From positions 62,001-126,000 of the forward strand of contig NZ_MLFS01000001.1 in the NCBI RefSeq assembly GCF_002095485.1: a stretch of 64,000 nt of DNA. Reading direction: 5' to 3'. Shown piece after piece: positions 46,585 through 58,078 of the stretch. The notes beneath the pieces are model-generated. The model had not been told where the DNA came from and ran no database searches. It saw nothing but the letters and a program-made list of their open reading frames with translations. Positions within the stretch are counted from its first letter, which is position 1, and each line of letters starts with the position of its first letter. The position numbers and the translations under genes are program-made. Source of the stretch: Pantoea wallisii (GTDB lineage: Bacteria > Pseudomonadota > Gammaproteobacteria > Enterobacterales > Enterobacteriaceae).

Positions 46585-48234
46585 ATGGAAATCTTCTTTA
46601 CTATTCTCATTATGACGCTGGTGGTATCACTCTCCGGCGTTGCCGCGCGCATTTTGCCGTTTCAGATCCCGCTGCCGCTGGTGCAGATCGCTGCAGGTGC
46701 GCTCCTCGCCTGGCCCACGTTTGGCCTGCATGTGGATTTCGATCCTGAACTGTTCCTCGTGCTATTTATTCCGCCGCTGCTGTTTGCTGACGGCTGGAAA
46801 ACGCCGATCAACGAGTTTCTCAGCCACGGGCGGGAGATCCTCGGACTGGCGCTGGTACTGGTACTGATTACCGTGGTCGGGATTGGCTACCTGATTTACT
46901 GGCTGGTGCCGGGTATTCCGCTGATTCCGGCGTTTGCGCTGGCGGCGGTACTCTCACCGACCGATGCGGTCGCGCTCTCGGGCATTGTCGGTGAAGGGCG
47001 TATCCCGAAAAAGATCATGTCGATTGTGCAGGGTGAGGCGCTGATGAACGACGCCTCCGGCCTGGTGTCGCTGAAGTTTGCCGTGGCGGTTGCGATGGGG
47101 ACGATGGTGTTTACCTGGGGCGGTGCCAGCGTGGAGTTCCTCAAAGTGGCTATCGGCGGTCTGGTGGCCGGTGTCGCGGTATGCTGGCTGTATGGCCGTT
47201 CGCTGCGTCTGATGAGCCGCTGGAGTGGTGACGACCCGGCAACCCAGACGGTACTGCTGCTGCTGCTGCCCTTCGCCTCTTATCTGATTGCCGAACATCT
47301 GGGCGTGTCGGGCATTCTGGCGGCGGTCGCGGCCGGTATGACGATCACCCGCTCTGGCATTATCCGCCAGGCACCGCTGGCAATGCGTCTGCGTGCGAAC
47401 AGCGTGTGGCAGATGCTGGAGTTTGTCTTTAACGGCATGGTGTTCCTGATGCTCGGCCTGCAGCTGCCGGATATCCTCTCCACCTCCATTGCCCAGGCGG
47501 ATGCCGATCCGAACGTGGAGCTGTGGATGCTGTTTGCTGATGTGGCGCTGGTATATGTTGCGCTGATGGTGGTGCGTTTCGGCTGGTTGTGGATCATGCA
47601 GCGTTTCAGCAAACGCATGCTGAAGAAAAAGCCGCTGGAGTTCAGCAACTACTCGCTGCGTGAGCTGCTGATCGCCTCTTTTGCCGGCGTCCGCGGTGCG
47701 ATTACGCTGGCCGGTGTACTGTCGATTCCGCTGTTCCTGAGTAACGGCGACCCGTTCCCGGCACGCTATGAACTGGTGTTTATCGCCACCGGCGTGATTC
47801 TGTTCTCGCTGTTTGTGGGGGTGATTTTGCTGCCGATTCTGCTGCGCGGTATGGATAGCCATGATAAAAGCGGTCACCGCCGGGAGATCCAGAGTGCCCG
47901 TGCCGCCATGGCTGGCGTGGCGATCGAGAGTCTGCATAAGATGGAGGCGCGCCTCGAAAAAGACAGCGAAGAGAATATCGATCCTGAGCTGCTGAAAGAG
48001 GTAAGCCTGCGCGTCATAGGTAATCTGCGCCGCCGCATGGTGGGCAAGGAGGAGGTCGAGCAGGCGCTGCAGGCAGAGAACCTCGAACGCCGCTTCCGCC
48101 TGACCGCACTGCGCGCCGAGCGGGCCGAGGTTTATCATCTGCGCGCCACGCAGGCGATCTCCAATGAGACGATGCAGAAGTTGCTGCGCGATCTTGACCT
48201 GCTGGAAGCGTTACTGATTGAGAAAGAGGAGTAA
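46585..48234 (+). CDS. yjcE: Na+/H+ antiporter YjcE (CPA1 family)
   Basis: 549 residues, the same length as in E. coli. Twelve N-terminal helices contain the CPA1 motifs LSPTDAVALSGIV and GEALMNDASGLVSL (the ion-site Asp pair region) and FAGVRGAITLAG. A cytoplasmic helical tail follows from about residue 425. Exports Na+ for H+. The start at 46585 has AAGGA directly upstream and gives the E. coli length. Convergent with the LysR-type gene across a large hairpin. Confidence 0.93.
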   Translation: MEIFFTILIMTLVVSLSGVAARILPFQIPLPLVQIAAGALLAWPTFGLHVDFDPELFLVLFIPPLLFADGWKTPINEFLSHGREILGLALVLVLITVVGIGYLIYWLVPGIPLIPAFALAAVLSPTDAVALSGIVGEGRIPKKIMSIVQGEALMNDASGLVSLKFAVAVAMGTMVFTWGGASVEFLKVAIGGLVAGVAVCWLYGRSLRLMSRWSGDDPATQTVLLLLLPFASYLIAEHLGVSGILAAVAAGMTITRSGIIRQAPLAMRLRANSVWQMLEFVFNGMVFLMLGLQLPDILSTSIAQADADPNVELWMLFADVALVYVALMVVRFGWLWIMQRFSKRMLKKKPLEFSNYSLRELLIASFAGVRGAITLAGVLSIPLFLSNGDPFPARYELVFIATGVILFSLFVGVILLPILLRGMDSHDKSGHRREIQSARAAMAGVAIESLHKMEARLEKDSEENIDPELLKEVSLRVIGNLRRRMVGKEEVEQALQAENLERRFRLTALRAERAEVYHLRATQAISNETMQKLLRDLDLLEALLIEKEE

Positions 48235-48290
48235 CCTCAACCTCGCAACGGCGGCCCTGACGGGTCGCCGCACCGCAAGCCAGGTTGAGG
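48235..48290. terminator. Large inverted repeat between yjcE and the LysR gene
   Basis: CCTCAACCT (48235-48243) and AGGTTGAGG (48282-48290) enclose the REP-like core GGCGGCCCTGACGGGTCGCC (48250-48269). It begins right after the yjcE stop and lies between convergent genes, so it probably serves as a bidirectional transcript end. Its core is the inverse of 44848-44867. Confidence 0.6.
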
Positions 48291-48301
48291 CCCCTCTGAT
48301 T

Positions 48302-49204
48302 TTACACTGATAAGGTCGGCGCACTGTCTGGCCAAAACTCCCGGCAGCAGGCGATCCACGCCTCGGCACTACGCGATAAATAACTGCCTTCACGCCAGAT
48401 CAATCCCAGACTCCACTGCAACTCCGACTCCAGCGGTAGCCACAGCAGCGATTGCTTATCCAGCCGCTGACAAATCGGCTCCGGCAGAATCGCCACGCCC
48501 ATATCGGCCTGCACCATGGCGGCCAGAAAATCCCACTGCGCGCTGCGCACGGCAATATCCGGCGTTAAGCCCTGGCGCTGAAACGCTTTCATCAGCTGAC
48601 GATTAAGTGAGAACTCTTCATGAAGAATCAGCAGCGGATGCTGCGCCAGCTCCGTTAATGTCAGGCTGCTGCGATTGAGCCACTGCGGCTGGCGCGGCAG
48701 TAAAACGCACAGCGGGTGATGCATAAGCGGCAGCGTATTCAGCGCCAGATCGGGATCGAGCGGCAGGGCGGTGATGGCGATATCCAGCCCGCCATTCAGC
48801 ACGGCCTGCTGCACCGTCAGCCCGCCGAACTCAGAAATTTTAAGCTGCACGCCAGGGTAACGGCGGCGGAAAGCGGAGATCGAACCGGCAATCTGCATCC
48901 CCACCATGGGTGGAATACCCAGCCGCAGCTCGCCGGTTTTGAGTTGATTGATATCGTCAATCTGCGTCTCCAGCTGATGAAACTCCTGCAGAATCGCCAG
49001 ACCGCGCTGATAGACCGCCTGGCCGCTGTCGGTAAGGTGCAGCTTACGTCCGTCGCGCAGCAGTAGCGTGCAGCCCAGCTCCTCTTCCAGCTGGCGCAGC
49101 ATTTTGCTGATGGTGGGCTGCGTGACGAAGAGCTTCTCTGCAGCACGGGTAAAACTCTGCTGACGTACCACTTCAGTAAAATAGCGCAGCGCGCGAACGT
49201 CCAT
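48302..49204 (-). CDS. LysR family regulator (CidR-like)
   Basis: A 300-residue LysR-type protein. The winged HTH (residues 1-60: MDVRALRYFTEVVRQQSFTRAAEKLFVTQPTISKMLRQLEEELG) precedes a periplasmic-binding-protein-like effector domain. ATG 49204 is chosen (AGGA 7 bases upstream). Divergent from cidA/cidB-like genes, the usual arrangement of CidR, which in Firmicutes answers to acetate and overflow metabolism. Here acs and actP lie 2.5 kb away, which fits that theme. Confidence 0.87.
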   Translation of the reverse strand: MDVRALRYFTEVVRQQSFTRAAEKLFVTQPTISKMLRQLEEELGCTLLLRDGRKLHLTDSGQAVYQRGLAILQEFHQLETQIDDINQLKTGELRLGIPPMVGMQIAGSISAFRRRYPGVQLKISEFGGLTVQQAVLNGGLDIAITALPLDPDLALNTLPLMHHPLCVLLPRQPQWLNRSSLTLTELAQHPLLILHEEFSLNRQLMKAFQRQGLTPDIAVRSAQWDFLAAMVQADMGVAILPEPICQRLDKQSLLWLPLESELQWSLGLIWREGSYLSRSAEAWIACCREFWPDSAPTLSV

Positions 49205-49227
49205 AATCATTCCTTTTTGGCATGCTT

Positions 49228-49244
49228 TGAATAATTTTAATTCA
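49228..49244. promoter_or_regulatory. LysR-type operator (T-N11-A dyad)
   Basis: TGAAT-AATTTTA-ATTCA is a dyad in the middle of the 101-base space between the LysR gene and cidA. It fits the T-N11-A rule for LysR-type regulators. A -10-like TATACT follows near 49270. Confidence 0.55.
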
Positions 49245-49305
49245 TTTCTTTCACAGTTTGTGGCGGATTTATACTGAGGCCCTGATTTAACCGGGGAGAA
49301 ATAGA

Positions 49306-49731
49306 ATGACGCTCGCGGTCGCGCCACGTGCCGTTCACATGTTGCAACGGGCCTTTGTGCCTCTGCAGCTGGTGCTGTATATCGGACTGTTTATCGCCAG
49401 TGACCAACTGGTGAGCTGGCTGCACTTGCCGCTACCCGCCAATGTAGTGGGTATGGTGCTGCTGCTGATGCTGATCGCCACGCGGATTGTGCCGCTGCGC
49501 TGGGTGAAAGCCGGTGCCAGCTGGCTGCTGGCCGAGATGTTGCTGTTCTTTATTCCAGCTGTGGTCGCGGTAGTCAACTACAGCGACCTCCTGCGCAGCG
49601 AAGGGTGGCGCATCTGCCTGGTGATTGCCGTGAGTACGTTACTGGTGCTGGCGACCACCTCGCTGGTGGTGGATCGCCTGTACCGTTTCGAACTGGCGCG
49701 CGCTGCGCGCAAGCAGGCGCAACATGACTGA
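49306..49731 (+). CDS. CidA/LrgA family holin-like membrane protein
   Basis: A 141-residue protein with four helices. The LrgA-family core LHLPLPANVVGMVLLLMLIATRIVPLRWVKAGASWLLAEMLLFFIPAVVAVVNY is clear. The family modulates murein hydrolase activity and, in some bacteria, pyruvate transport. It overlaps cidB by 8 bases, so the pair is translationally coupled. A GGGGAG site lies 7 bases before the ATG. Confidence 0.87.
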   Translation: MTLAVAPRAVHMLQRAFVPLQLVLYIGLFIASDQLVSWLHLPLPANVVGMVLLLMLIATRIVPLRWVKAGASWLLAEMLLFFIPAVVAVVNYSDLLRSEGWRICLVIAVSTLLVLATTSLVVDRLYRFELARAARKQAQHD

Positions 49732-50419
49732 CTTCATCATTAGCCTGCTCTGTCTGGCGCTGACGCTGCTGGTCTATTACCTCAATAAACGTCTGTATCG
49801 CCGCTGGCGTACGCTGCTGTTGATGCCGCTGGTGATGACACCGCTGGTGCTGGTGGCGCTGCTCCTGCTGACCCACGTAAGCTGGCAGGATTACATTGCT
49901 GAAAGCCACTGGCTGATCTGGCTGCTGGGGCCGGCGACGCTGGCCTTTGCTGTTCCGGTCTATGAGAACATGGATATCATCAGGCGCCACTGGCTATCGC
50001 TGAGCGCCGGGGTGCTGACAGCCACCTGCGTGGCGGTGTGCAGCTCGGTGTGGCTGGCGCGCCTGCTGACGCTACCGGAGACCATTCAGCGCAGCCTGGC
50101 GGTGCGCTCCATCACCACGCCGTTTGCGCTGGCGGCCGCACAGCCGATCGGCGGCCAGCCGGACCTGGTGGCGCTCTTCGTGGTGATCACGGGCGTATTT
50201 GGTATGGCCGTGGGCGATGTACTGTTCCTGCGCATCGCCATTAAACAAGGGGTGGCAAAGGGTGCCGGGTTTGGCGCCGCCTCGCACGGTGCCGGTACGG
50301 CGCGCGCGTATCAGCTGGGTCAGCAGGAGGGGGTGGTCTCCAGCCTGGTGATGATGCTCTCCGGTGTGGTCACGGTGATCCTGGCGCCGCTGCTGAGCCA
50401 TCTGCTCTGGACCGCATGA
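49724..50419 (+). CDS. CidB/LrgB family membrane protein
   Basis: A 231-residue protein with six or seven helices, partner of the CidA-like protein. LrgB motifs: ITTPFALAAAQPIGGQPDLVALFVVITGVFGM and GAASHGAGTARAYQLGQQEGVVSSLVMMLSGV. With CidA it probably forms a channel or transporter linked to autolysis or pyruvate/acetate flux; which applies here is unknown. Confidence 0.88.
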   Translation: MTDFIISLLCLALTLLVYYLNKRLYRRWRTLLLMPLVMTPLVLVALLLLTHVSWQDYIAESHWLIWLLGPATLAFAVPVYENMDIIRRHWLSLSAGVLTATCVAVCSSVWLARLLTLPETIQRSLAVRSITTPFALAAAQPIGGQPDLVALFVVITGVFGMAVGDVLFLRIAIKQGVAKGAGFGAASHGAGTARAYQLGQQEGVVSSLVMMLSGVVTVILAPLLSHLLWTA

Positions 50420-50494
50420 TTTTGAGTCAGAGCTTGTATCCGGGTATTAGCGCTTCTCTTACTGTTTGCCCGCGCAAACAACAAGGAAGCAAAA

Positions 50495-51040
50495 ATGAAC
50501 AAACAGACATTAGCATGGGGCCTGCTGCTGGCCGCCACCGGGGTCCAGGGCGCTGAGGTGGGCGTAAAAGGCGGAAGCCACTACGCTGCCGCCGCGATCA
50601 ACAGTGAACAACGCGCGGCTGGCGTGCAGTATGGCGTGGAGTATTCGCGCGGTAATAGTGCCCGCTATCTGGCCGAGGCCACGCTCGGCTACGGTTTCAG
50701 GCTCGGTGCGCTGCATATCGCGCCGCGTCTTGGCCTATTCCGGACGGACCTCAGCCCCAGCGAGGGCACGGGCGAAGGCATCAATGGCGGGATTCGCCTG
50801 ATGGCACCAGTGCCGCTGGCCCGCAGCACCTGGCTGTATATCGACTACAGCCTGTCGCCGGATGCCACCAGCCACCATCTGCACTCGCTGCATCAGCTGG
50901 AAACCGGCGTCTCACTCCAGCCCGCGCGCTGGCTGACGCTGCGCAGCGGCTACCGCTATATCGCCAGTGACGGCAACTACGGCTGGCAGGATCGTGCTCT
51001 GGCCGATGGCCTGTTTTTCGGTGCGGCCTGGCGCTTCTGA
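50495..51040 (+). CDS. YfaZ family outer-membrane protein, paralogue 1
   Basis: A 181-residue exported protein (signal peptide to about residue 19, GVQGAEVGVKGG). It has alternating barrel strands and the C-terminal aromatic FFGAAWRF expected for outer-membrane insertion. It is recognisably related to YfaZ but more divergent than the next gene. AAGGAAG lies upstream. Followed by a clear terminator, so it is transcribed apart from paralogue 2. Confidence 0.7.
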   Translation: MNKQTLAWGLLLAATGVQGAEVGVKGGSHYAAAAINSEQRAAGVQYGVEYSRGNSARYLAEATLGYGFRLGALHIAPRLGLFRTDLSPSEGTGEGINGGIRLMAPVPLARSTWLYIDYSLSPDATSHHLHSLHQLETGVSLQPARWLTLRSGYRYIASDGNYGWQDRALADGLFFGAAWRF

Positions 51041-51049
51041 TAAACCCGT

Positions 51050-51073
51050 AACGGCCTTCACTGGCCGTTTTTT
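51050..51073 (+). terminator. Rho-independent terminator after yfaZ paralogue 1
   Basis: AACGGCC and GGCCGTT pair around TTCACT, followed by a T-run. Confidence 0.9.
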
Positions 51074-51182
51074 CTCCGCTGTAACCCATTTTTACGTAAA
51101 GCTTTCCAAATAAAGTTGTGTCCTGCCGCCGTGCTGTTTACCCTTTGCGCCCAATTGTTGGTCCTTCATGGAGTGGATTGTT

Positions 51183-51728
51183 ATGTTTAAGCAACTTGTT
51201 ACTGGAAGCGTATTGGGTCTGGCACTGCTGAGCAGCGGCGCACAGGCGATTGAGGGCAGTGTTGACGTGGGTGAGCACAGCACCAACCTGAACCTTGGCC
51301 TCGGCACCACCTCTCCGGGCCTGTTCCTGAAAGGCAACTGGCTGCGCAGCGATCATGACGGCAGCACCTATGGTCTGGGTCTGGGCTACAACATTGATGT
51401 CGGTGATTTCCGCGTGGCGCCAACCGCAAAAGCGCTGTTCACCCATCCGGAAGATGGTCGTGACGGTTTCACTATGGCGGTAGGTGCGGGTGCACAGTAC
51501 AGCTTCAACAGCATGTGGGGCCTGTATGGCGAGTACTACTACGCGCCGGAAGCGTTCTCTGATCGTCTGGATAGCTATCAGGAAGCCTCCGGTGGCCTGA
51601 GCTTCACGCCGATTTCACTGCTGAACCTGCGCGTGGGTTATCAGTACATCGAACTGAACAACAAAGGCAGCCGTAAAGACAACGTGCTGGTGGATGGCCC
51701 GTACGTGGGTGCATCACTGCGTTTCTGA
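51183..51728 (+). CDS. YfaZ family outer-membrane protein, paralogue 2
   Basis: A 181-residue exported protein, close to E. coli YfaZ: signal peptide ending at AQAIEGSVDVG, then NLNLGLGTTSPGLFLKGNWLRSDHDGSTYGLGLGYN and a C-terminal GPYVGASLRF. Start at ATG 51183, giving a compact signal peptide; a frame extension to 51168 is unlikely. Function unknown. Tandem with paralogue 1 and convergent with actP. Confidence 0.82.
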   Translation: MFKQLVTGSVLGLALLSSGAQAIEGSVDVGEHSTNLNLGLGTTSPGLFLKGNWLRSDHDGSTYGLGLGYNIDVGDFRVAPTAKALFTHPEDGRDGFTMAVGAGAQYSFNSMWGLYGEYYYAPEAFSDRLDSYQEASGGLSFTPISLLNLRVGYQYIELNNKGSRKDNVLVDGPYVGASLRF

Positions 51729-51736
51729 TGCATTAA

Positions 51737-51762
51737 ACCGGTGCGCCTGAAGGCGCACCGGT
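51737..51762. terminator. Bidirectional hairpin between yfaZ paralogue 2 and actP
   Basis: ACCGGTGCGCC-TGAA-GGCGCACCGGT is a perfect 11-bp stem between convergent genes. T-runs are weak on both sides. Confidence 0.75.
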
Positions 51763-51772
51763 GTTCTCCTGC

Positions 51773-53425
51773 TTAATGCGCTTTCCCCTGCGAAATCCCC
51801 ACACCCGTTTGTGAACGAATAAACTGCCCGCGGAATTTAGCTCTCTCCTCTGCACCCTGTGCGGAGTGGTCGGTAATGGAGAACATCCAGGTTCCGATAA
51901 ACGCCGCCGCCATCGAGAACAGGGCCGGATACTCATACGGATAGATCGGTTTCGCGTGCCCCAGTACCTGCACCCAAATGGTCGGTCCGAGAATCATCAG
52001 CACCACCGCCGTTATCAGCCCCAGCCAGCCGCCAATCATGGCACCGCGCGTGGTCAGCTTCGACCAGTACATTGAGAGCAGAATAATAGGGAAGTTACAG
52101 CTGGCCGCGATCGAGAAGGCCAGGCCGACCATAAAGGCGATGTTCTGTTTCTCGAAAGCGATGCCCAGCACAATCGCTACTACCCCCAGAATGAGTACGG
52201 TGATCTTCGACACGCGCAGTTCATCCCGCTCGGTAGCCTGACCTTTGCGGATCACGCTGGCATACAGGTCATGAGAGACGGCAGAAGCGCCCGCCAGCGT
52301 CAGCCCGGCGACCACCGCCAGAATAGTGGCGAAAGCGACCGCAGAGATAAAGCCCAGGAACAGGCTGCCGCCAACTGCGTTCGCCAGATGTACGGCCGCC
52401 ATATTGGTACCGCCAATCAGCGCGCCGGTTGCATCTTTAAAGGCCGGATTTGCCCCCACCAGCAGAATGGCGCCAAAGCCGATAATAAAGGTCAGGAAGT
52501 AGAAGTAACCCATAAAACCGGTGGCCCAGAACACGCTTTTACGAGCCTCACGCGCATCGGCAACGGTGAAGAAGCGCATCAGGATATGCGGTAAGCCGGC
52601 CGTACCAAACATCAGACCAAGGCCGAGCGACAGCGCCGAGATTGGATCTTTCACCAGTCCGCCCGGCTGCATAATGGCCGCGCCTTTCGGGTGAACCGCC
52701 ATTGCTTCGGTAAACAGGGTATTGAAGCTAAAGCCGGTGGCTTTCATCACCATGATGGCCATAAAACTGGCACCGAACAGCAGCAGCACCGCTTTGATGA
52801 TCTGCACCCAGGTGGTGGCGAGCATGCCGCCGAACAGCACATAGAGCACCATCAAAATGCCGACCAGCACGACGGCAATATGGTAGTCGAGCCCGAACAG
52901 TAACTGAATCAGCTTACCTGCGCCCACCATCTGCGCAATAAGATACAGCGCCACTACCACCAGCGAACCGCAGGCCGAGAGTGTACGAATCGGTGTCTGC
53001 TTCAGGCGATAGGAGGCGACGTCCGCAAAGGTATAACGGCCCAGGTTACGCAAGCGTTCGGCGATTAAAAACAGAATCATCGGCCAGCCCACCAGGAAGC
53101 CGAGCGAGTAGATCAGGCCATCGTAGCCGGAGGTGTAAACCAGCGCCGAGATACCGAGAAAGGAGGCGGCCGACATAAAGTCACCGGCCATCGCCAGGCC
53201 ATTCTGGAAACCGGTAATATTACCGCCTGCGGTATAGTAATCGCTGCGGGATCGGGTGCGTTTGGACGCCCAGTAAGTGATACCGAGCGTCGCCGCAACA
53301 AACACCACAAACATGATAATGGCTTCATAGTTGGTGGCCTGCTTTTGCACCGCCCCGGTAATGGCGTCGGCAGCAAATACGCTGGCAGGAACAATCGCCA
53401 GTAAGGCGAAGATCAGGCGCTTCAT
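51773..53425 (-). CDS. actP: Acetate permease ActP (SSS family)
   Basis: A 550-residue sodium:solute symporter (549 in E. coli). The signal-like N-terminus precedes about 13 helices. The SSS signature region [31 protein letters not shown] is intact. Takes up acetate, glycolate and tellurite. The ATG overlaps the yjcH stop (ATGA). Third gene of the acs-yjcH-actP operon. Confidence 0.96.
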   Translation of the reverse strand: MKRLIFALLAIVPASVFAADAITGAVQKQATNYEAIIMFVVFVAATLGITYWASKRTRSRSDYYTAGGNITGFQNGLAMAGDFMSAASFLGISALVYTSGYDGLIYSLGFLVGWPMILFLIAERLRNLGRYTFADVASYRLKQTPIRTLSACGSLVVVALYLIAQMVGAGKLIQLLFGLDYHIAVVLVGILMVLYVLFGGMLATTWVQIIKAVLLLFGASFMAIMVMKATGFSFNTLFTEAMAVHPKGAAIMQPGGLVKDPISALSLGLGLMFGTAGLPHILMRFFTVADAREARKSVFWATGFMGYFYFLTFIIGFGAILLVGANPAFKDATGALIGGTNMAAVHLANAVGGSLFLGFISAVAFATILAVVAGLTLAGASAVSHDLYASVIRKGQATERDELRVSKITVLILGVVAIVLGIAFEKQNIAFMVGLAFSIAASCNFPIILLSMYWSKLTTRGAMIGGWLGLITAVVLMILGPTIWVQVLGHAKPIYPYEYPALFSMAAAFIGTWMFSITDHSAQGAEERAKFRGQFIRSQTGVGISQGKAH

Positions 53426-53751
53426 GATTTCACCTCGCGCACGATTTGTTTCGTCAGGCGATCAAACTCGCCATTCGCGCGCCACACATAAACACCGGTC
53501 AGCACAAACGACACCACAATCAGCCCGACGCCAATCGGAATGCCGCGCGTAACGTTAGTGCCTTCGTGCAGCGGCGTACCGAGCCAGGCAGGCGCAAAGG
53601 CGATCAGTAAAATAAAGCCGACGTAGAGCACCAGCATTATCATGCTCAGCAGCAGCGCGAACGCCTGGCGCTTGTGCACCAGCTCCTGAAAACGCGGGTT
53701 ACTTTCGATCTGTTGCCAGACTGCTTCCTGTTGGTTTAGGGCTTCGTTCAT
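53422..53751 (-). CDS. yjcH: YjcH, DUF485 membrane protein
   Basis: A 109-residue protein with two helices and the DUF485 pattern ([68 protein letters not shown]). Usually paired with ActP and probably assists it. ATG 53751 is preferred over the adjacent GTG, with GGAGAA 8 bases upstream. Confidence 0.92.
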   Translation of the reverse strand: MNEALNQQEAVWQQIESNPRFQELVHKRQAFALLLSMIMLVLYVGFILLIAFAPAWLGTPLHEGTNVTRGIPIGVGLIVVSFVLTGVYVWRANGEFDRLTKQIVREVKS

Positions 53752-53872
53752 CACAGTTTCTCCAGAGGCAAGGCAGACAGGAATCTCACGGTAAAGTGAT
53801 TTAACTGGCTGAATATTCTAGTTATATAGGTTGTGCGATGTTGAAAAGCGTACGGCGTAAGGGAGAGATAAC

Positions 53873-53908
53873 GGAGAGTAGCCTGCCGTGGACAGGCTGA
53901 AACTCTCC
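53873..53908 (-). terminator. Hairpin between acs and yjcH
   Basis: GGAGAGT-AGCCTG and CAGGCT-gaa-ACTCTCC pair across a short loop in the 173-base gap. Without a T-run it may act as an RNA processing or partial termination site that lowers actP expression relative to acs. Confidence 0.45.
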
Positions 53909-53924
53909 ATCGGGCTGCTGCCGG

Positions 53925-55880
<1,956 letters not shown>

Positions 55881-56460
55881 GGCTGACCTCCTTGAAGATG
55901 TTAATCATATGTCAATCAAAGGTTAATTGAAGAGTGCGATCGGGCTTTGTTTTCGTTTTGCAGTCTGGATCACGACCTTACGGGTGCGTAAAAAGCGTTC
56001 GTTTTCATGCGCTCCAGGGAGGACATAAAAGGGGTAAAAGCAGTGATAAGATCAATATAATCATGATCTGCGCTGCTTAAATAAACAGCAAACGCGCCGG
56101 AGGATTTTTGCGCAATATTGAATAGCTATGCGAAAAATTATCGAATTAACACTTTTCATAACAGCGAGTTATGGCCGCAACGTGTGAACAGCATTTTATG
56201 CTGCCAACCTGTGCAGGATTTAAGCTATCGCCCCAGGGGTTGCATTTACCGTAGTGAAAATGGTACTTATCTCGCCCCTGTTCAGCAGGTAACAACTCAG
56301 GCTGCATCATCACGCGGGCAGATCATGTCAGCACAGTGATACCGATACAGTCTTATATAACCCTCTATTTTACCGGGCTTTTGCTCACTTCCCTGTGTGT
56401 CATTTCTTCTGCACCTTCGCAGCAGAGCAAAGGGGTTTTTGACTTAGGAAATAAAGCGTT
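55881..56460. other. 580-base divergent region between acs and gltP
   Basis: AT-rich and without a convincing gene. A 73-codon frame at 56118-56339 has no ribosome site or family pattern. It should hold the acs and gltP promoters. I could not find a TGTGA-N6-TCACA site of good quality, although E. coli acs is CRP-activated. The nrf genes that lie here in E. coli are absent. Confidence 0.5.
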
Positions 56461-57762
56461 ATGAAAGGTTTTAAACTCACTCTTGCCTGGCAGATTTTGA
56501 TTGCCCTGATTCTTGGCGTTATTGTCGGAACCGTGCTGCATAATCAGCCAGACGATCGTGAATGGTTAATCACTAACATCCTTACCCCGGCAGGCGACAT
56601 CTTCATTCATCTGATTAAGATGATTGTGGTGCCGATTGTTATCTCCTCCCTGATTGTTGGTATTGCAGGCGTAGGCGATGCAAAAAAGCTCGGACGTATT
56701 GGCGTTAAAACCATTGTCTATTTTGAAGTGATCACCACCCTTGCCATTGTGGTCGGCATTACGCTGGCTAACGTATTCCAACCCGGCAGCGGCATTGATA
56801 TGTCAACGCTGGCAACGGTGGACATCTCTAAATATGAAGCCACGACAGAAGCGGTGCAGGGCGCACCTCACGGTCTGGTGACAACCATTTTGTCGTTGAT
56901 CCCGCAGAATATCTTCGCCTCGCTGGTGAAGGGCGACATGCTGCCGATTATCTTCTTCTCGGTGCTGTTTGGTATGGGACTGTCGGCACTGCCGTCAGAG
57001 CATCGCGATCCGCTGGTAACGGTATTCCGTTCGATTTCCGAAACCATGTTTAAAGTGACGCACATGATCATGCGTTATGCGCCGGTTGGCGTGTTCGCGC
57101 TGATCGCGGTCACCATCGCTAACTTCGGTTTTGCCTCGCTCTATCCGCTGGCGAAGCTGGTGCTGCTGGTGTATGTCGCGATCCTGTTCTTTGCGTTTGT
57201 GGTGCTGGGTGCAGTGGCGCGTTTCTGTAAACTGCGGATCACCACGCTGATGCGCATTCTGAAAGATGAGCTGATTCTGGCTTATTCGACCTCCAGCTCA
57301 GAGACGGTGCTGCCGCGCATCATGCAGAAGATGGAGGCCTACGGTGCGCCAAAAGCCATTACCAGCTTCGTGGTGCCTACCGGGTACTCTTTCAACCTGG
57401 ACGGCTCCACGCTGTACCAGAGCATTGCGGCGATCTTCATTGCGCAGCTGTACGGTATTGATCTGTCGCTGACCGATGAAATCATTCTGGTGCTGACGCT
57501 GATGGTGACGTCAAAAGGGATTGCGGGCGTACCGGGCGTGTCGTTTGTCGTGTTGCTGGCAACGCTGGGCAGCGTAGGTATTCCGCTGGAAGGGCTGGCC
57601 TTTATCGCCGGTGTTGACCGTATCATGGATATGGCGCGTACCGCCCTGAACGTGATTGGTAACGCCCTGGCGGTGCTGGTGATTGCGCGCTGGGAGAACC
57701 AGTTTGATACCAAACAAGCTGAAGCCTACGAGCTGAAGCTGCGTACGCAAAGCGCCAGCTAA
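56461..57762 (+). CDS. gltP: Glutamate/aspartate:proton symporter GltP
   Basis: A 433-residue DAACS-family symporter (437 in E. coli). The hairpin and ion-site motifs are conserved: FIHLIKMIVVPIVISSLIVGIAGVG, AYSTSSSETVLPRIMQKM (serine-rich HP1), PTGYSFNLDGSTLYQSIAAIFIAQ (NMDGT-like), and the HP2 region TSKGIAGVPGVSFVVL. Imports glutamate and aspartate with protons. Confidence 0.95.
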   Translation: MKGFKLTLAWQILIALILGVIVGTVLHNQPDDREWLITNILTPAGDIFIHLIKMIVVPIVISSLIVGIAGVGDAKKLGRIGVKTIVYFEVITTLAIVVGITLANVFQPGSGIDMSTLATVDISKYEATTEAVQGAPHGLVTTILSLIPQNIFASLVKGDMLPIIFFSVLFGMGLSALPSEHRDPLVTVFRSISETMFKVTHMIMRYAPVGVFALIAVTIANFGFASLYPLAKLVLLVYVAILFFAFVVLGAVARFCKLRITTLMRILKDELILAYSTSSSETVLPRIMQKMEAYGAPKAITSFVVPTGYSFNLDGSTLYQSIAAIFIAQLYGIDLSLTDEIILVLTLMVTSKGIAGVPGVSFVVLLATLGSVGIPLEGLAFIAGVDRIMDMARTALNVIGNALAVLVIARWENQFDTKQAEAYELKLRTQSAS

Positions 57763-58078
57763 CGTCCTGCCTCATACGGCATCGATGCCTGTGGCGGCCG
57801 CCCCCAGGGGCGGCCAGCGCTGAACGCCGGTATCACGCTTTCTGGCGGCCCCGCGGCCTGAAGGCCTCGGGGCGCCACTCCGGTTATCCCCTCAGCCACT
57901 CTTCTTATGCCTGGCTGGATTTAAACCTCTCAGCCCTCCGTTAAACGTGGTCTCTTCCTGAACGTATTAATCCCTGCCGCTTTCACTTTTGCCCAGGCAG
58001 CAGACAGGTCTTATGGATCCTATCGGGCAAAGCCTGCATAAATTTATACCCACTCTAACCACCAGCCCGGAAGTTAGT
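57763..58078. repeat. Two GC-rich hairpins (REP-like pair) after gltP, then 200 bases without features
   Basis: Hairpin 1: GGCCGCCCC-CA-GGGGCGGCC (57796-57815). Hairpin 2: 57843-57877, TGGC-GCCCCG-GGCC pairing with GGCC-CGGGGC-GCCA through single bulges. The first ends 53 bases after the gltP stop. They resemble clustered REP elements and may end or stabilise the gltP transcript. No T-run follows. Nothing else is visible up to 58078. Confidence 0.6.

Noticed and set aside
46954-48138. 394-codon minus-strand open frame
   Set aside because: Entirely antisense to yjcE. The Gln/His/Arg-rich composition is typical of a shadow of a GC-rich membrane-protein gene.
56118-56339. 73-codon frame between acs and gltP
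   Set aside because: No ribosome site, no recognisable pattern, unusual composition; probably chance.
55881-56460. CRP site for acs
   Set aside because: Only weak partial matches to TGTGA-N6-TCACA are visible, so no site is called although E. coli acs has them.
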